The notes beneath the pieces are model-generated. The model saw only the letters and a list, made by a program, of their open reading frames with translations, was not told the origin of the DNA and ran no database searches. A stretch of DNA of 64,000 nt, from contig JAILXU010000002.1 of assembly GCA_045430275.1 (NCBI GenBank), positions 186,001 through 250,000 on the forward strand, read 5' to 3'. This document shows, piece after piece, positions 32,696 to 41,268 of this stretch (positions are counted from its first letter, which is position 1; every line of letters begins with the position of its first letter). Both the position numbers and the translations under genes were made by a program. The DNA is from Oceanobacter sp045430275. GTDB lineage: Bacteria > Pseudomonadota > Gammaproteobacteria > Pseudomonadales > Oceanobacteraceae.

Positions 32696-33976
32696 TCAGT
32701 TGTTATCCGAATGGTTACGACCGGCATGGGGCAACTGAAACAGTTCTCGTGTCCAGTCAAACACTTCCATGCGCCCTTCAGCGGCTGCTCGACGCAGCAT
32801 GACGGTAGGGCCGTGCAATAATTTATTACTGTAGGTATGTGCAAACTGACGCAGGATTTTTTCCGGGTCTGCACCATTTTGCAGTTGCTTGAGGGCTTTC
32901 TGTAACTGCTCTTCACGCAGTTGATCCACATGTGTGCGCACATCGGTCACGGTGCCCACCGCATCCAGCACCCGCAGCTCACGCATAAAATGTTCAACAC
33001 CCGCCAGCACCAGCTCTTCAGCCTGGCGAGCCGCACCTTCGCGGGAGCGCACATTTTCTTCAATGATGCTGCGTAGATCATCCACCGTGTACAAGTAGAC
33101 ATCCGACAGCTCTGCTACTTCTTCTTCTATATCGCGGGGGACGGCGATATCCACCATAAACATGGGTTCGTGGCGGCGTTTTTTCAGGGCTTTTTCAACC
33201 GCACCCTTGCCCAATACCGGCAATGGGCTGGCAGTGGAAGCAATCACGATGTCGGCATCGGCCAATACCTGCGGAATATCTTCCAGCAAAATGGCTTCGG
33301 CGTGAAATTCTTCAGCCAGATGCTGGGCGCGCGCCAGCGTTCGGTTGGCCACGATCAAATGGCTAACACCCGCCTGGGTCAGGTGGCGTGCGACCAATTC
33401 GATCGTTTCACCCGCGCCAATCAGCAAGGCTTTGCTGTTGCTCAGATCAGAAAAGATGTGTTGCGCCATGCGCACAGCCGCAAAGGCAACGGACACCGGA
33501 TTTTCACCAATCGCCGTATCGGTGCGTACACGCTTGGCAATGGAAAATGTCTCGCGAAACAAACGCCCCAGTTCAGAGCCGACCGTGCCGGATTCCTGCG
33601 CCACCGAATAAGCCGACTTCATTTGCCCGAGAATCTGCGGTTCGCCCAGCACCAGCGAGTCCAGACCACTGGCTACGCGCATGGTGTGCTGCACCGCGTC
33701 TTCCTGCTCCAGACAATACAGAACCGGAGCCAGATCCCCTTCCTGAATAGCATGATGAGCCGCCAGCCATTGCAGAACATCTTCGCTGCGGAACTCTTCG
33801 GACGATCCGTAAATCTCAGTGCGATTGCAGGTAGACAGAATGACGGCTTCAGACACCGGGGCAGACGCACACAGGTCGGTCAGGGCACGTGACATATTGG
33901 CAGGATCGAACGCGACCTGCTCCCGCACGGAAACCGGTGCGGTCTTATGGTTAATGCCCAGGGCCCAAATACTCAT
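32696..33976 (-). CDS. hemA: Glutamyl-tRNA reductase
   Basis: HemA reduces glutamyl-tRNA to glutamate-1-semialdehyde, the first committed step of the C5 heme pathway. The 426-residue product starts ALGINHKTAPVSVREQVAF, has the catalytic Cys in VILSTCNRTEIYG and the region GLDSLVLGEPQILGQ, an NADPH-binding domain (LLIGAGETIELVARHL) and a C-terminal dimerisation domain. ATG 33976 is used; the ORF could read 36 codons upstream past the predicted promoter. It is divergent from the TPR lipoprotein gene, as in Pseudomonas (hemA / TPR / lolB). Confidence 0.95.
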   Translation of the reverse strand: MSIWALGINHKTAPVSVREQVAFDPANMSRALTDLCASAPVSEAVILSTCNRTEIYGSSEEFRSEDVLQWLAAHHAIQEGDLAPVLYCLEQEDAVQHTMRVASGLDSLVLGEPQILGQMKSAYSVAQESGTVGSELGRLFRETFSIAKRVRTDTAIGENPVSVAFAAVRMAQHIFSDLSNSKALLIGAGETIELVARHLTQAGVSHLIVANRTLARAQHLAEEFHAEAILLEDIPQVLADADIVIASTASPLPVLGKGAVEKALKKRRHEPMFMVDIAVPRDIEEEVAELSDVYLYTVDDLRSIIEENVRSREGAARQAEELVLAGVEHFMRELRVLDAVGTVTDVRTHVDQLREEQLQKALKQLQNGADPEKILRQFAHTYSNKLLHGPTVMLRRAAAEGRMEVFDWTRELFQLPHAGRNHSDNN

Positions 33977-34010
33977 ATCGAAACGCGTCACCCAAAACTG
34001 AAAGCGGCGA

Positions 34011-34039
34011 ATTATAAACCGCACAATGTCATTTGCCGA
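34011..34039 (-). promoter_or_regulatory. Predicted hemA promoter
   Basis: On the minus strand, a perfect -10 TATAAT (34016-34011) lies 17 bases from -35 TCGGCA (34039-34034, 4 of 6). It predicts a start near 34003, with a leader of about 27 bases before hemA-prfA-prmC-moeB. Confidence 0.55.
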
Positions 34040-34130
34040 TGAAATCTTTGACTTAGTATGGCATCTGACTCTAAATAGACTCAAAACCCGGCCTTATCGA
34101 GCACTGACGGGCCAATTCAACGGAAAACTC

Positions 34131-35963
34131 ATGCGACCAATGCACGCTTCAGCAACGCCACGGCTTTCACTTCTTGGGCAGCGTTCACCATTGTCACGAA
34201 CAGGGGCATTCGTACTGACTCTGACCCTGCTCATCAGCAGCGGTTGCACAACGACCACCACCGCCGTCACGAAAAGCAATAACACCGATCCACTGGCTCA
34301 CCTTCAGGATGTCCAGCTTCCACACGTTGCTCCACAACAGACCAGCAAAGCCGCGCCCGACGCATTGCCGGGCAGCATCCCGGTCACGTTACTGGATGAC
34401 CTGCTGACGGCAGAGTTTGCGGGCCAGCGCCAGCACTTTCAGATGGCGGTTGAGCATTACCTCAGTGCTGCCCGTCAAACAGAAGCCGAAGAAATTACCG
34501 CCCGAGCGGCTCGCGTTGCACGTTTTGCAGGCAACTCGGCGTCCACACGAGAAGCCGCCAACCTGTGGCTAAGCACGTCACCGGATAACATCGAAGCCCA
34601 TCAACTGCTGATCCATGCCGCCCTGAGCGATAACAACTTCCAGGAAGCCATCCAGCACACACTGGACATCAAGCGCATTACCGGGCAAAGCCAGTTTGAG
34701 CTTTTCACAGCCCGACTGGCTCACATGAGCACCAAAGATAAGAAACGCCTACAACAACAACTCTCTCAATTGCTGCCTCAGCACGCAGAAGATGTCAGCC
34801 TGATCACGACGATTGGAGTACTGGCACAAAGCCAGGGTCAGATTGCCCCCGCTCTTGAACATTTTGATCAGGCTCTGTTGATACAAGCGGACTATCAACC
34901 GCCCGCTGTCATGAAGGCGCGCCTGCTGGTTGCCATCAAGCGTAATAAAGAAGCATTGAGCTGGCTGAATCGGGTCACTCGCCAACACCCCAATCATAAG
35001 GGAATGAAGGAACTTCAAGCCCAGGTATTATTGCGCCTGGACAAAATGGAACAGGCATTTGATGCCTACAGTCGGTTATATCAACGCTACCCGGAGGATC
35101 ATGCTGTTGGTTTTACTCTGGCGTTGCTGTCCATTGATCGCGATATGCCTCAACGTGCCCAGGGGATTCTGACGTCACTGTTACAAGACCCGGAATATGC
35201 CGACCGTGCCAACTACTATCTGGGCCTGATCGCTATTGATGACGAGCGTCATGCTCAGGCACTGGCACATTTCAAGACCGTACAAGCAAGCCCGGAGCTG
35301 GTGCCCGCCACGGCAGAAGCGGCCCAATTGATCGACACACTAGAGTCTCTGGAAGCCGCCAGTCAATTCCTCGACAACCGGATTGAAGACTATCCACAGC
35401 AGTCCCTGAAAATCATTGGCATAAAAGCAGACTTGCTGAACCAACACGACCATCTTGAGCAAGCTCTGCAAACGTATGATCAAGGACTGACACAGGCTCC
35501 CGACGACGTCGACCTTCTGTACGGACGCGCCATGCTCCATGCCCGCCTCGATAATTTGCAACAACTGGAAGCCGACCTGAAGAAAGTCATTCAACTGGCT
35601 CCAAACAACGCCAACGCCCTGAACGCACTCGGCTACACCCTGGCCGATAAAACAGACCGAACCGAGGAAGCGCTGGCACTGATTCGGCGAGCCTTTGTCC
35701 TCGCGCCACACAGTGCTGCTGTATCAGACAGCCTTGGTTGGGCGTATTTCCGCCTTGGAAACTTCAAGCAAGCCGAAAAATATCTGAAACGAGCCTACAC
35801 CCGGATGCCCGACCCGGAAATTGCAGCGCATTACGGTGAATTGCTGTGGGTCACGCAGCGCCACAAACTGGCGTTGAGAGTCTGGAAAAACAGTCTGAAA
35901 GATAATCCTGGTCATCCCGTTCTTAAAGAAGCACTGGAACGGCTGGAGGTCTCACTGCCATGA
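34131..35963 (+). CDS. TPR-repeat lipoprotein
   Basis: The 610-residue product has a basic N-terminus, a hydrophobic signal and lipobox LISSGC (Cys39), followed by a Thr-run and then tetratricopeptide repeats along most of its length. Examples are APALEHFDQALLIQADYQPP, EQALQTYDQGLTQAPDDVDL and EEALALIRRAFVLAPHSAAV. It resembles the conserved TPR protein that sits between hemA and lolB in Pseudomonas. No molecular role is established to my knowledge; a scaffold in the envelope is likely. The start at 34131 has GGAAAA upstream and a suitable leader length. It overlaps lolB by ATGA. Confidence 0.85.
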   Translation: MRPMHASATPRLSLLGQRSPLSRTGAFVLTLTLLISSGCTTTTTAVTKSNNTDPLAHLQDVQLPHVAPQQTSKAAPDALPGSIPVTLLDDLLTAEFAGQRQHFQMAVEHYLSAARQTEAEEITARAARVARFAGNSASTREAANLWLSTSPDNIEAHQLLIHAALSDNNFQEAIQHTLDIKRITGQSQFELFTARLAHMSTKDKKRLQQQLSQLLPQHAEDVSLITTIGVLAQSQGQIAPALEHFDQALLIQADYQPPAVMKARLLVAIKRNKEALSWLNRVTRQHPNHKGMKELQAQVLLRLDKMEQAFDAYSRLYQRYPEDHAVGFTLALLSIDRDMPQRAQGILTSLLQDPEYADRANYYLGLIAIDDERHAQALAHFKTVQASPELVPATAEAAQLIDTLESLEAASQFLDNRIEDYPQQSLKIIGIKADLLNQHDHLEQALQTYDQGLTQAPDDVDLLYGRAMLHARLDNLQQLEADLKKVIQLAPNNANALNALGYTLADKTDRTEEALALIRRAFVLAPHSAAVSDSLGWAYFRLGNFKQAEKYLKRAYTRMPDPEIAAHYGELLWVTQRHKLALRVWKNSLKDNPGHPVLKEALERLEVSLP

Positions 35964-36532
35964 TCCGCATCCTGCTCTGGCCACTATTAATGTCTGTGAC
36001 ATTATTATCTGGCTGCAGCCTGATCCAATTATCGAACCAGGAAACATTGTCCAAACTCGATCACTGGAACATACAAGGCAAGATCTCCATTCGCTCCCCA
36101 CAAGATGCCGTCACGGGATATTTAAACTGGAAACAGGAAGGCTCCGGTTATGACATATTCATCACCGGCCCTCTGGGGCAAGGCAGCACATCCATTAAAG
36201 GTAAACCAGGCCAGACTGAGCTACAGCTACCGGGCTGGAAGCAACCTCAAATAGCCGAAGATCCTGAAGTATTGATGCAACATTATCTGGGCTGGAATTT
36301 TCCGATTCAGGATATTTTCCACTGGATCAAGGGCCAACCAGCCCCCGGTGCGGACTTCACTATAAAGAAAAACGACTACGGTATGACCGAGTCGCTGCAA
36401 CAGCATGGCTGGGGCGTTGAATACAGTCGCTACCAACAACAAAACGATCACTGGCTGCCCGGACGTATCAAAATCACAGGTCATGACCACCGTTTTATTC
36501 TTTCGATCAATCAATGGACAGTATATGACTGA
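35960..36532 (+). CDS. lolB: Outer-membrane lipoprotein receptor LolB
   Basis: LolB accepts lipoproteins from the periplasmic carrier LolA and inserts them in the outer membrane. The 190-residue product has lipobox LLSGC (Cys19), the start of the half-barrel WNIQGKISIRSPQDAVTGYL, and the family middle (GPLGQGSTSIKG, GWNFPIQDIFHWIKGQPAPG). The start overlaps the TPR gene stop (ATGA) and its end overlaps ispE by 8 bases. Confidence 0.93.
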   Translation: MIRILLWPLLMSVTLLSGCSLIQLSNQETLSKLDHWNIQGKISIRSPQDAVTGYLNWKQEGSGYDIFITGPLGQGSTSIKGKPGQTELQLPGWKQPQIAEDPEVLMQHYLGWNFPIQDIFHWIKGQPAPGADFTIKKNDYGMTESLQQHGWGVEYSRYQQQNDHWLPGRIKITGHDHRFILSINQWTVYD

Positions 36533-37394
36533 CCGCAACACGCTCACTCTGCCGTCACCCGCCAAACTGAATTTGATGCTGCACATCACCGGACGCCGTC
36601 CCGATGGCTACCACACTCTGCAAACCCTGTTTCAGTTTCTGGATTATGGCGACACACTTTCCTATCGCCTGCGCACCGATGATCAATTAACGCTTACTCC
36701 CCAGGTTGAGGGAGTGGGCCAGGAAGAGAATCTGATCATCAAGGCAGCCCGCAAACTGCAAACGATTGCCGCCGAACGATGCCTGCCTGTACCAGGAGCC
36801 GACATAACACTGAAGAAGATTCTTCCTATGGGTGGCGGACTGGGCGGTGGCAGCTCCAACGCAGCGACCACATTGCTGGCACTGAATCAACTCTGGAATC
36901 TGGAACTGTCGCTGGAACAATTGGCAGACATTGGTTTGTCTCTGGGAGCCGATGTTCCGGTTTTCGTTAAAGGGCAAGCTGCCTTTGCTGAAGGCGTTGG
37001 AGAAATCCTGACCCCAACGCCAGAATTGCCCGAAAAATGGTTCCTGATCGCCTGTCCAAACGTCCATATAAATACAGGTGAAGTTTTTTCAAATAAAAGT
37101 TTGACAAGGGATACCGACCCCATTAGTATACGCACCGCGCTAAGGGAGGAAGGCAACAACGACTGTCAAACAGTTGTTTCGATGAATTACCCAGAAATTG
37201 GTAACACATTGAATTTGCTAAATAAATTTTCCTCTGCTAAGCTCACCGGAACTGGAGCATGTGTATTTTCAAGCTTCGATTCCAGTTCAGAAGCCATCCG
37301 AGTTTCTGAACAATTACCGGCTGATGTCAGGTACTTTATTGCAAAAGGTGTTAACGTTTCACCGACTCATAAGGTACTATTCAAGCCGTCCTAG
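36525..37394 (+). CDS. ispE: 4-diphosphocytidyl-2-C-methyl-D-erythritol kinase
   Basis: IspE phosphorylates CDP-methylerythritol in the MEP route to isoprenoids. The 289-residue GHMP kinase has the substrate segment LPSPAKLNLMLHITGRRPDG, the ATP motif PMGGGLGGGSSNAATTL, LSLGADVPVF and the C-terminal KLTGTGACVFSSF. ATG 36525 is the start of the family N-terminus, and its stop lies 4 bases before tRNA-Gln. The last third is visibly more AT-rich than the first and holds a promoter, described separately. Confidence 0.94.
   Translation: MTDRNTLTLPSPAKLNLMLHITGRRPDGYHTLQTLFQFLDYGDTLSYRLRTDDQLTLTPQVEGVGQEENLIIKAARKLQTIAAERCLPVPGADITLKKILPMGGGLGGGSSNAATTLLALNQLWNLELSLEQLADIGLSLGADVPVFVKGQAAFAEGVGEILTPTPELPEKWFLIACPNVHINTGEVFSNKSLTRDTDPISIRTALREEGNNDCQTVVSMNYPEIGNTLNLLNKFSSAKLTGTGACVFSSFDSSSEAIRVSEQLPADVRYFIAKGVNVSPTHKVLFKPS
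37101..37129 (+). promoter_or_regulatory. Promoter inside ispE, for tRNA-Gln and prs
   Basis: There is a perfect -35 TTGACA (37101-37106), a 17-base spacer and -10 TAGTAT (37124-37129, 4 of 6). An AT-rich stretch directly upstream (GTTTTTTCAAATAAAAG-like, 37083-37099) could act as an UP element, and a GC-rich discriminator (ACGCACCGCGC) follows. All these are marks of a stable-RNA promoter. The start would be near 37137, about 260 bases before the tRNA. Confidence 0.6.
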
Positions 37395-37398
37395 ATGC

Positions 37399-37473
37399 TG
37401 GGGTGTCGCCAAGTGGTAAGGCAACGGGTTTTGATCCCGTCATTCGCAGGTTCGAGTCCTGCCACCTCAGCCA
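37399..37473 (+). tRNA. tRNA-Gln, anticodon TTG
   Basis: This 75-base cloverleaf has acceptor TGGGGTG pairing with CACCTCA (one G-U), D-arm GTCGCCAAGTGGTAAGGC, and anticodon stem ACGGG/CCCGT with loop TTTTGAT, giving anticodon TTG. The T-arm is GCAGG-TTCGAGT-CCTGC, and 3' CCA is encoded. It lies between ispE and prs, as it does in Pseudomonas. Confidence 0.97.
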
Positions 37474-37519
37474 ATTCTTATCTCTCTATTCTCTGAACAT
37501 TGCATCCTAGGGGAATCCT

Positions 37520-38461
37520 GTGTCCAAGCTGATGGTTTTTACCGGAAATGCCAATCCGGAACTGGCCCGCCTCGTTGTCGAACGTCTAGATATTCCCCTC
37601 GGTGAAGCCACTGTTGGTAAATTCAGTGATGGTGAAATCACCATCGAGATCGATGAGAACGTTCGTGGTAAGGATGTCTTCATCATCCAGCCAACTTGCG
37701 CCCCGACCAATGACAATCTGATGGAAATGCTGCTGCTGGCTGATGGCCTGCGTCGCGCATCAGCCAGTCGAATCACGGCCGTTGTCCCCTATTTTGGTTA
37801 TGCCCGCCAGGATCGTCGTCCTCGCAGTGCTCGTGTGCCAATCAGTGCTCGTGCAGTTGCTGACATGATGGCCGGTGCAGGCATCGACCGTGTTCTGACC
37901 GTCGACTTGCACGCCGATCAGATTCAGGGCTTCTTTGATATCCCGGTCGATAATGTTTACGGTTCCCCGGTACTGATTGACGATCTTGAACGTCAGGATT
38001 ACGAAAATCTGATCGTGGTTTCCCCGGACATTGGTGGTGTGGTTCGTGCTCGCGCAATTGCCAAACAGATGAATGTTGACCTTGCCATCATTGACAAGCG
38101 TCGTCAGAAGGCCAACGAATCCGAAGTCATGAACATCATTGGTGATGTCAGTGGTCGTACCTGTGTTCTGGTTGACGACATGGTCGATACCGCTGGCACC
38201 CTGTGCCATGCAGCCAAGGCACTGAAAGCCTTTGGCGCTGAAAAAGTTGTTGCGTACTGCACACATCCGGTATTATCCGGCCCCGCTGTTGAACGCCTGT
38301 CCAATACGGAACTGGATGAACTGGTTGTCACTGACACCGTCCCATTATCAGAAGCCGCCAAGGCAACAGGTACTATTCGCCAACTGACCATTTCCGGTTT
38401 ATTGGCTGAAGCTGTACGCCGCGTCAACAACGAAGAATCCATCAGTGCGATGTTTCGTTAG
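37520..38461 (+). CDS. prs: Ribose-phosphate pyrophosphokinase
   Basis: Prs makes PRPP from ribose 5-phosphate and ATP, feeding nucleotide, histidine and tryptophan synthesis. The 313-residue product has MVFTGNANPELARLV, the flexible catalytic loop YARQDRRPRSARVPISA, DLHADQIQGFF and the PRPP motif VLVDDMVDTAGTL. The start is GTG at 37520 with AGGGGAA upstream. It ends just before a strong terminator. The tRNA directly upstream is probably on the same transcript. Confidence 0.96.
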   Translation: MSKLMVFTGNANPELARLVVERLDIPLGEATVGKFSDGEITIEIDENVRGKDVFIIQPTCAPTNDNLMEMLLLADGLRRASASRITAVVPYFGYARQDRRPRSARVPISARAVADMMAGAGIDRVLTVDLHADQIQGFFDIPVDNVYGSPVLIDDLERQDYENLIVVSPDIGGVVRARAIAKQMNVDLAIIDKRRQKANESEVMNIIGDVSGRTCVLVDDMVDTAGTLCHAAKALKAFGAEKVVAYCTHPVLSGPAVERLSNTELDELVVTDTVPLSEAAKATGTIRQLTISGLLAEAVRRVNNEESISAMFR

Positions 38462-38488
38462 TTAACGACACATCCACTGTTATTATCA

Positions 38489-38524
38489 AACCGCCTGAGT
38501 TGGTCGCAAACCAGGCGGTTTTTT
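38489..38524 (+). terminator. Terminator after prs
   Basis: AACCGCCTG (38489-38497) pairs with CAGGCGGTT (38512-38520), then TTTT. Weak extra pairing is possible in the loop. It separates prs from rplY. Confidence 0.88.
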
Positions 38525-38548
38525 CATACTGAGAAAGAGGAAATGCCC

Positions 38549-39166
38549 ATGTCAGACTTCACATTGTCTGCTGAAATCCGTAAAGATTCAGGGAAAGGTG
38601 CGAGCCGCCGCCTGCGTCGTGAAAACGGCGTTCCGGCAATTATTTACGGTGGCGATGCAGCCCCTGCACCGATCACTCTGAAAGCCAACGAACTGTGGAA
38701 AGTACTGGAATCAGAAGCTTTCTACAGCAGCGTCGTTACTCTGGAAGTTGCGGGCAAAAGCGAACAGGTTATTCTGAAAGACCTGCAGCGTCACCCAGCC
38801 AAAGATGTCATCTGGCACGCTGACTTCCTGCGTGTTAATGCAGACACCAAGATCAAAGCTCACGTTCCTCTGCACTTCCTGAACGAAGAAGCGTGTGTTG
38901 GCGTCAAGATTGGTGGTGGCAAGATCTCTCACCAGCTGACCAGCCTGGAAATCATCTGTACTGCTGATCACCTGCCAGAATTCATCGCAATCGACCTGGC
39001 TGAAGTTGAGCTCGGTACTGTGATTCACCTGAGCGACCTGACTCTGCCAGAAGGCGTTGAGTCTCAGGCTCTGTCTCACGGCTCAGAACACGATACTGCT
39101 GTTGTATCGGTTGTTGCACAAAAAGGCAGCGACAAAGAAGAAGGTGAAGAAGAAGCCAGCGAATAA
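38549..39166 (+). CDS. rplY: 50S ribosomal protein L25 (Ctc/TL5 form)
   Basis: L25 binds 5S rRNA in the large subunit. The 205-residue product is the long CTC/TL5 form: an N-terminal L25 domain (LSAEIRKDSGKGASRRLRRE, then VPAIIYGG) and a C-terminal TL5 beta domain ending in an acidic tail (KEEGEEEASE). ATG 38549 is chosen over ATG 38543 because the ribosome site AGAGGAA abuts 38543, which is too close, but is well placed for 38549. It is flanked by two terminators, so it is probably its own unit. Confidence 0.94.
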   Translation: MSDFTLSAEIRKDSGKGASRRLRRENGVPAIIYGGDAAPAPITLKANELWKVLESEAFYSSVVTLEVAGKSEQVILKDLQRHPAKDVIWHADFLRVNADTKIKAHVPLHFLNEEACVGVKIGGGKISHQLTSLEIICTADHLPEFIAIDLAEVELGTVIHLSDLTLPEGVESQALSHGSEHDTAVVSVVAQKGSDKEEGEEEASE

Positions 39167-39185
39167 GCTTCTCTTCACACGATTC

Positions 39186-39214
39186 AAAAAAGCGGGGTTT
39201 ACCCCGCTTTTTTT
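39186..39214 (+). terminator. Terminator after rplY
   Basis: AAAAAAGCGGGG (39186-39197), loop TTTA, CCCCGCTTTTTT (39202-39213) and a further T: a textbook Rho-independent terminator. Confidence 0.93.
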
Positions 39215-39249
39215 ATATCTGCAGATTGCTGTCAAGGAGCACTTCAGAC

Positions 39250-39837
39250 ATGAGCAAGCACATTGAACTGATTGTTGGGCTGGGCAATCCTGGCAACGAA
39301 TACGAACACACACGACACAATGCCGGTTTTTGGGTCGTTGATGAGCTAGCGCGTGCGTATGGCATTCGCATGACTCCAGACAAAAAATATTCAGGGCTGG
39401 TTGGCAAAGGCAACATTCAAAACCACACCTGCTGGTTACTCAAACCCTCCACCTTTATGAACCTCAGCGGCGTTTCAGTTCAGGCTCTGGCGAATTTCTA
39501 CAAGCTATCACCAGAACAGATTCTGGTTGTGCATGACGAGCTGGATTTACCCGCCGGTGTCGCACGCTACAAGCAAGGTGGCGGTCACGGTGGCCAAAAT
39601 GGCTTGCGCGATATCATCAGCAAGCTGGGGAATAACAAGGATTTTCACCGCCTTAGAATCGGCATTGGCCACCCTGGCGACAAAAGCCGTGTCACCGGCC
39701 ACGTTCTCGGCAAACCCACCAACGCGGAACACAGCAGCATCGAAGCTGCCATTGATGAAGCCATTCGCACAGTGCCGGATGCATTGTCTGGAGATATCGC
39801 ACGCGCGATGAATCGACTTCATTCATTTAAAGGGTAA
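39250..39837 (+). CDS. pth: Peptidyl-tRNA hydrolase
   Basis: Pth recycles tRNA by cutting peptidyl-tRNA released from stalled ribosomes. The 195-residue product has LIVGLGNPGNEYEHTRHNAG with the catalytic His, the Asn in KPSTFMNLSG, the Asp in VVHDELDLPAG, and GGGHGGQNGLRDI. ATG 39250 is preferred over ATG 39226 because AAGGAG lies 10 bases upstream and the family N-terminus is short. It is followed by ychF after 85 bases, in a standard rplY-pth-ychF order. Confidence 0.95.
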   Translation: MSKHIELIVGLGNPGNEYEHTRHNAGFWVVDELARAYGIRMTPDKKYSGLVGKGNIQNHTCWLLKPSTFMNLSGVSVQALANFYKLSPEQILVVHDELDLPAGVARYKQGGGHGGQNGLRDIISKLGNNKDFHRLRIGIGHPGDKSRVTGHVLGKPTNAEHSSIEAAIDEAIRTVPDALSGDIARAMNRLHSFKG

Positions 39838-39922
39838 AATAGCCCACCGCTTTAACAGAAAGCTGCCATCACACCAGTGCCATGCAGCTTTACGATTCAA
39901 ATACTGATACAGGAAACCGGAT

Positions 39923-41014
39923 ATGGGATTCAAATGCGGCATCGTAGGCTTGCCAAACGTTGGAAAATCAACGCTATTTAACGCTCTGACCAAAGCAGGC
40001 ATTGACGCAGAGAACTTCCCTTTCTGTACCATCGAACCCAATGCGGGCATGGTCGCCATGCCAGACCCACGCCTGGATCAACTGGCCGCCATTGTTAAGC
40101 CCGAGCGTGTTGTTCCCACGTCCATGGAATTTGTCGATATTGCAGGCCTGGTTGCTGGTGCATCAAAGGGCGAAGGTCTGGGCAATCAGTTTCTGGCCAA
40201 CATCCGTGAAACCGATGCCATCGCTCACGTCGTGCGTTGTTTCGAAGATGACAACGTGATTCATGTCTCCAACACCATCAACCCGGCAGACGATATTGAC
40301 GTCATCAATACCGAACTGGTACTGGCGGACATGGAATCCTGTGAGAAACAGCTCCAGCGCGTCACGAGAACCGCCAAAGGTGGTGATAAAACAGCCATTG
40401 CTCAAAAAGCCTTGCTGGAAAAATTACTGCCTCACTTTGAAGAAGGCAACACCGCTCGCATGCTGGAAATGAGCGATGACGAGAAGATCACTGCCCGCAG
40501 CTTCCACCTGCTGACCACCAAGCCCACCATGTACATCGCCAACGTCAGCGAAGAAGGCTTTGAAAACAACCCTCATCTGGATGTCGTGCGCGAAATCGCC
40601 GCTTCAGAAGGTGCTTCCGTGGTTGTGGTCTGCAACAAGATTGAATCTGAAATTGCCGAACTGGACGACGAAGACAAACGCGAGTTTCTGGAAGAAATGG
40701 GCATGGAAGAAGCCGGTCTGGATCGGGTTATTCGTGCAGGTTATGACTTGCTTGGACTTCAGACTTACTTCACTGCCGGTGTAAAAGAAGTTCGTGCCTG
40801 GACAACCCAGATTGGTGCAACGGCTCCCCGCGCCGCTGCCGCTATTCATACAGACTTTGAACGCGGTTTTATCCGGGCCGAAGTCGTCAGCTTTGATGAC
40901 TTTATTCAGTACCAGGGCGAATCCGGTGCCAAGGAAGCAGGCAAATGGCGACTGGAAGGAAAAGAGTACATCGTTAAAGACGGCGACGTTATCCACTTCC
41001 GCTTCAACGTATAA
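39923..41014 (+). CDS. ychF: Ribosome-binding OBG-family (GTP)ATPase YchF
   Basis: YchF is an OBG-family P-loop protein that prefers ATP and binds ribosomes, linked to stress responses. The 363-residue product has G1 IVGLPNVGKSTLFNAL, G3-like FVDIAGLVAGASKGEGLGNQ, an NKIE in place of NKxD, a coiled-coil insertion and a C-terminal TGS domain (TYFTAGVKEVRAWTTQIGAT). It is normal in length. Confidence 0.96.
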   Translation: MGFKCGIVGLPNVGKSTLFNALTKAGIDAENFPFCTIEPNAGMVAMPDPRLDQLAAIVKPERVVPTSMEFVDIAGLVAGASKGEGLGNQFLANIRETDAIAHVVRCFEDDNVIHVSNTINPADDIDVINTELVLADMESCEKQLQRVTRTAKGGDKTAIAQKALLEKLLPHFEEGNTARMLEMSDDEKITARSFHLLTTKPTMYIANVSEEGFENNPHLDVVREIAASEGASVVVVCNKIESEIAELDDEDKREFLEEMGMEEAGLDRVIRAGYDLLGLQTYFTAGVKEVRAWTTQIGATAPRAAAAIHTDFERGFIRAEVVSFDDFIQYQGESGAKEAGKWRLEGKEYIVKDGDVIHFRFNV

Positions 41015-41268
41015 GCATTCCCGGCGAGGCCGTCGCCTGACGACCTTGCCAGCTTCCTCTGTTCTGGTTCACATCTTCGGCTTTTCTCTGCCTGCTTCCC
41101 CACTGGCTATCATACAATTTACTTCTCACTCACAGACACACATCCTGAGCAGGTATCCAATCGCGATACACGCAGCCCGATTTGACCTTTTCCAAAGATC
41201 CAACCGGTGAAATTCTGGAGTAGAGTGTCTAGATAAGGAAAGTTATTCGTTCAACGAGGTAAATCACC

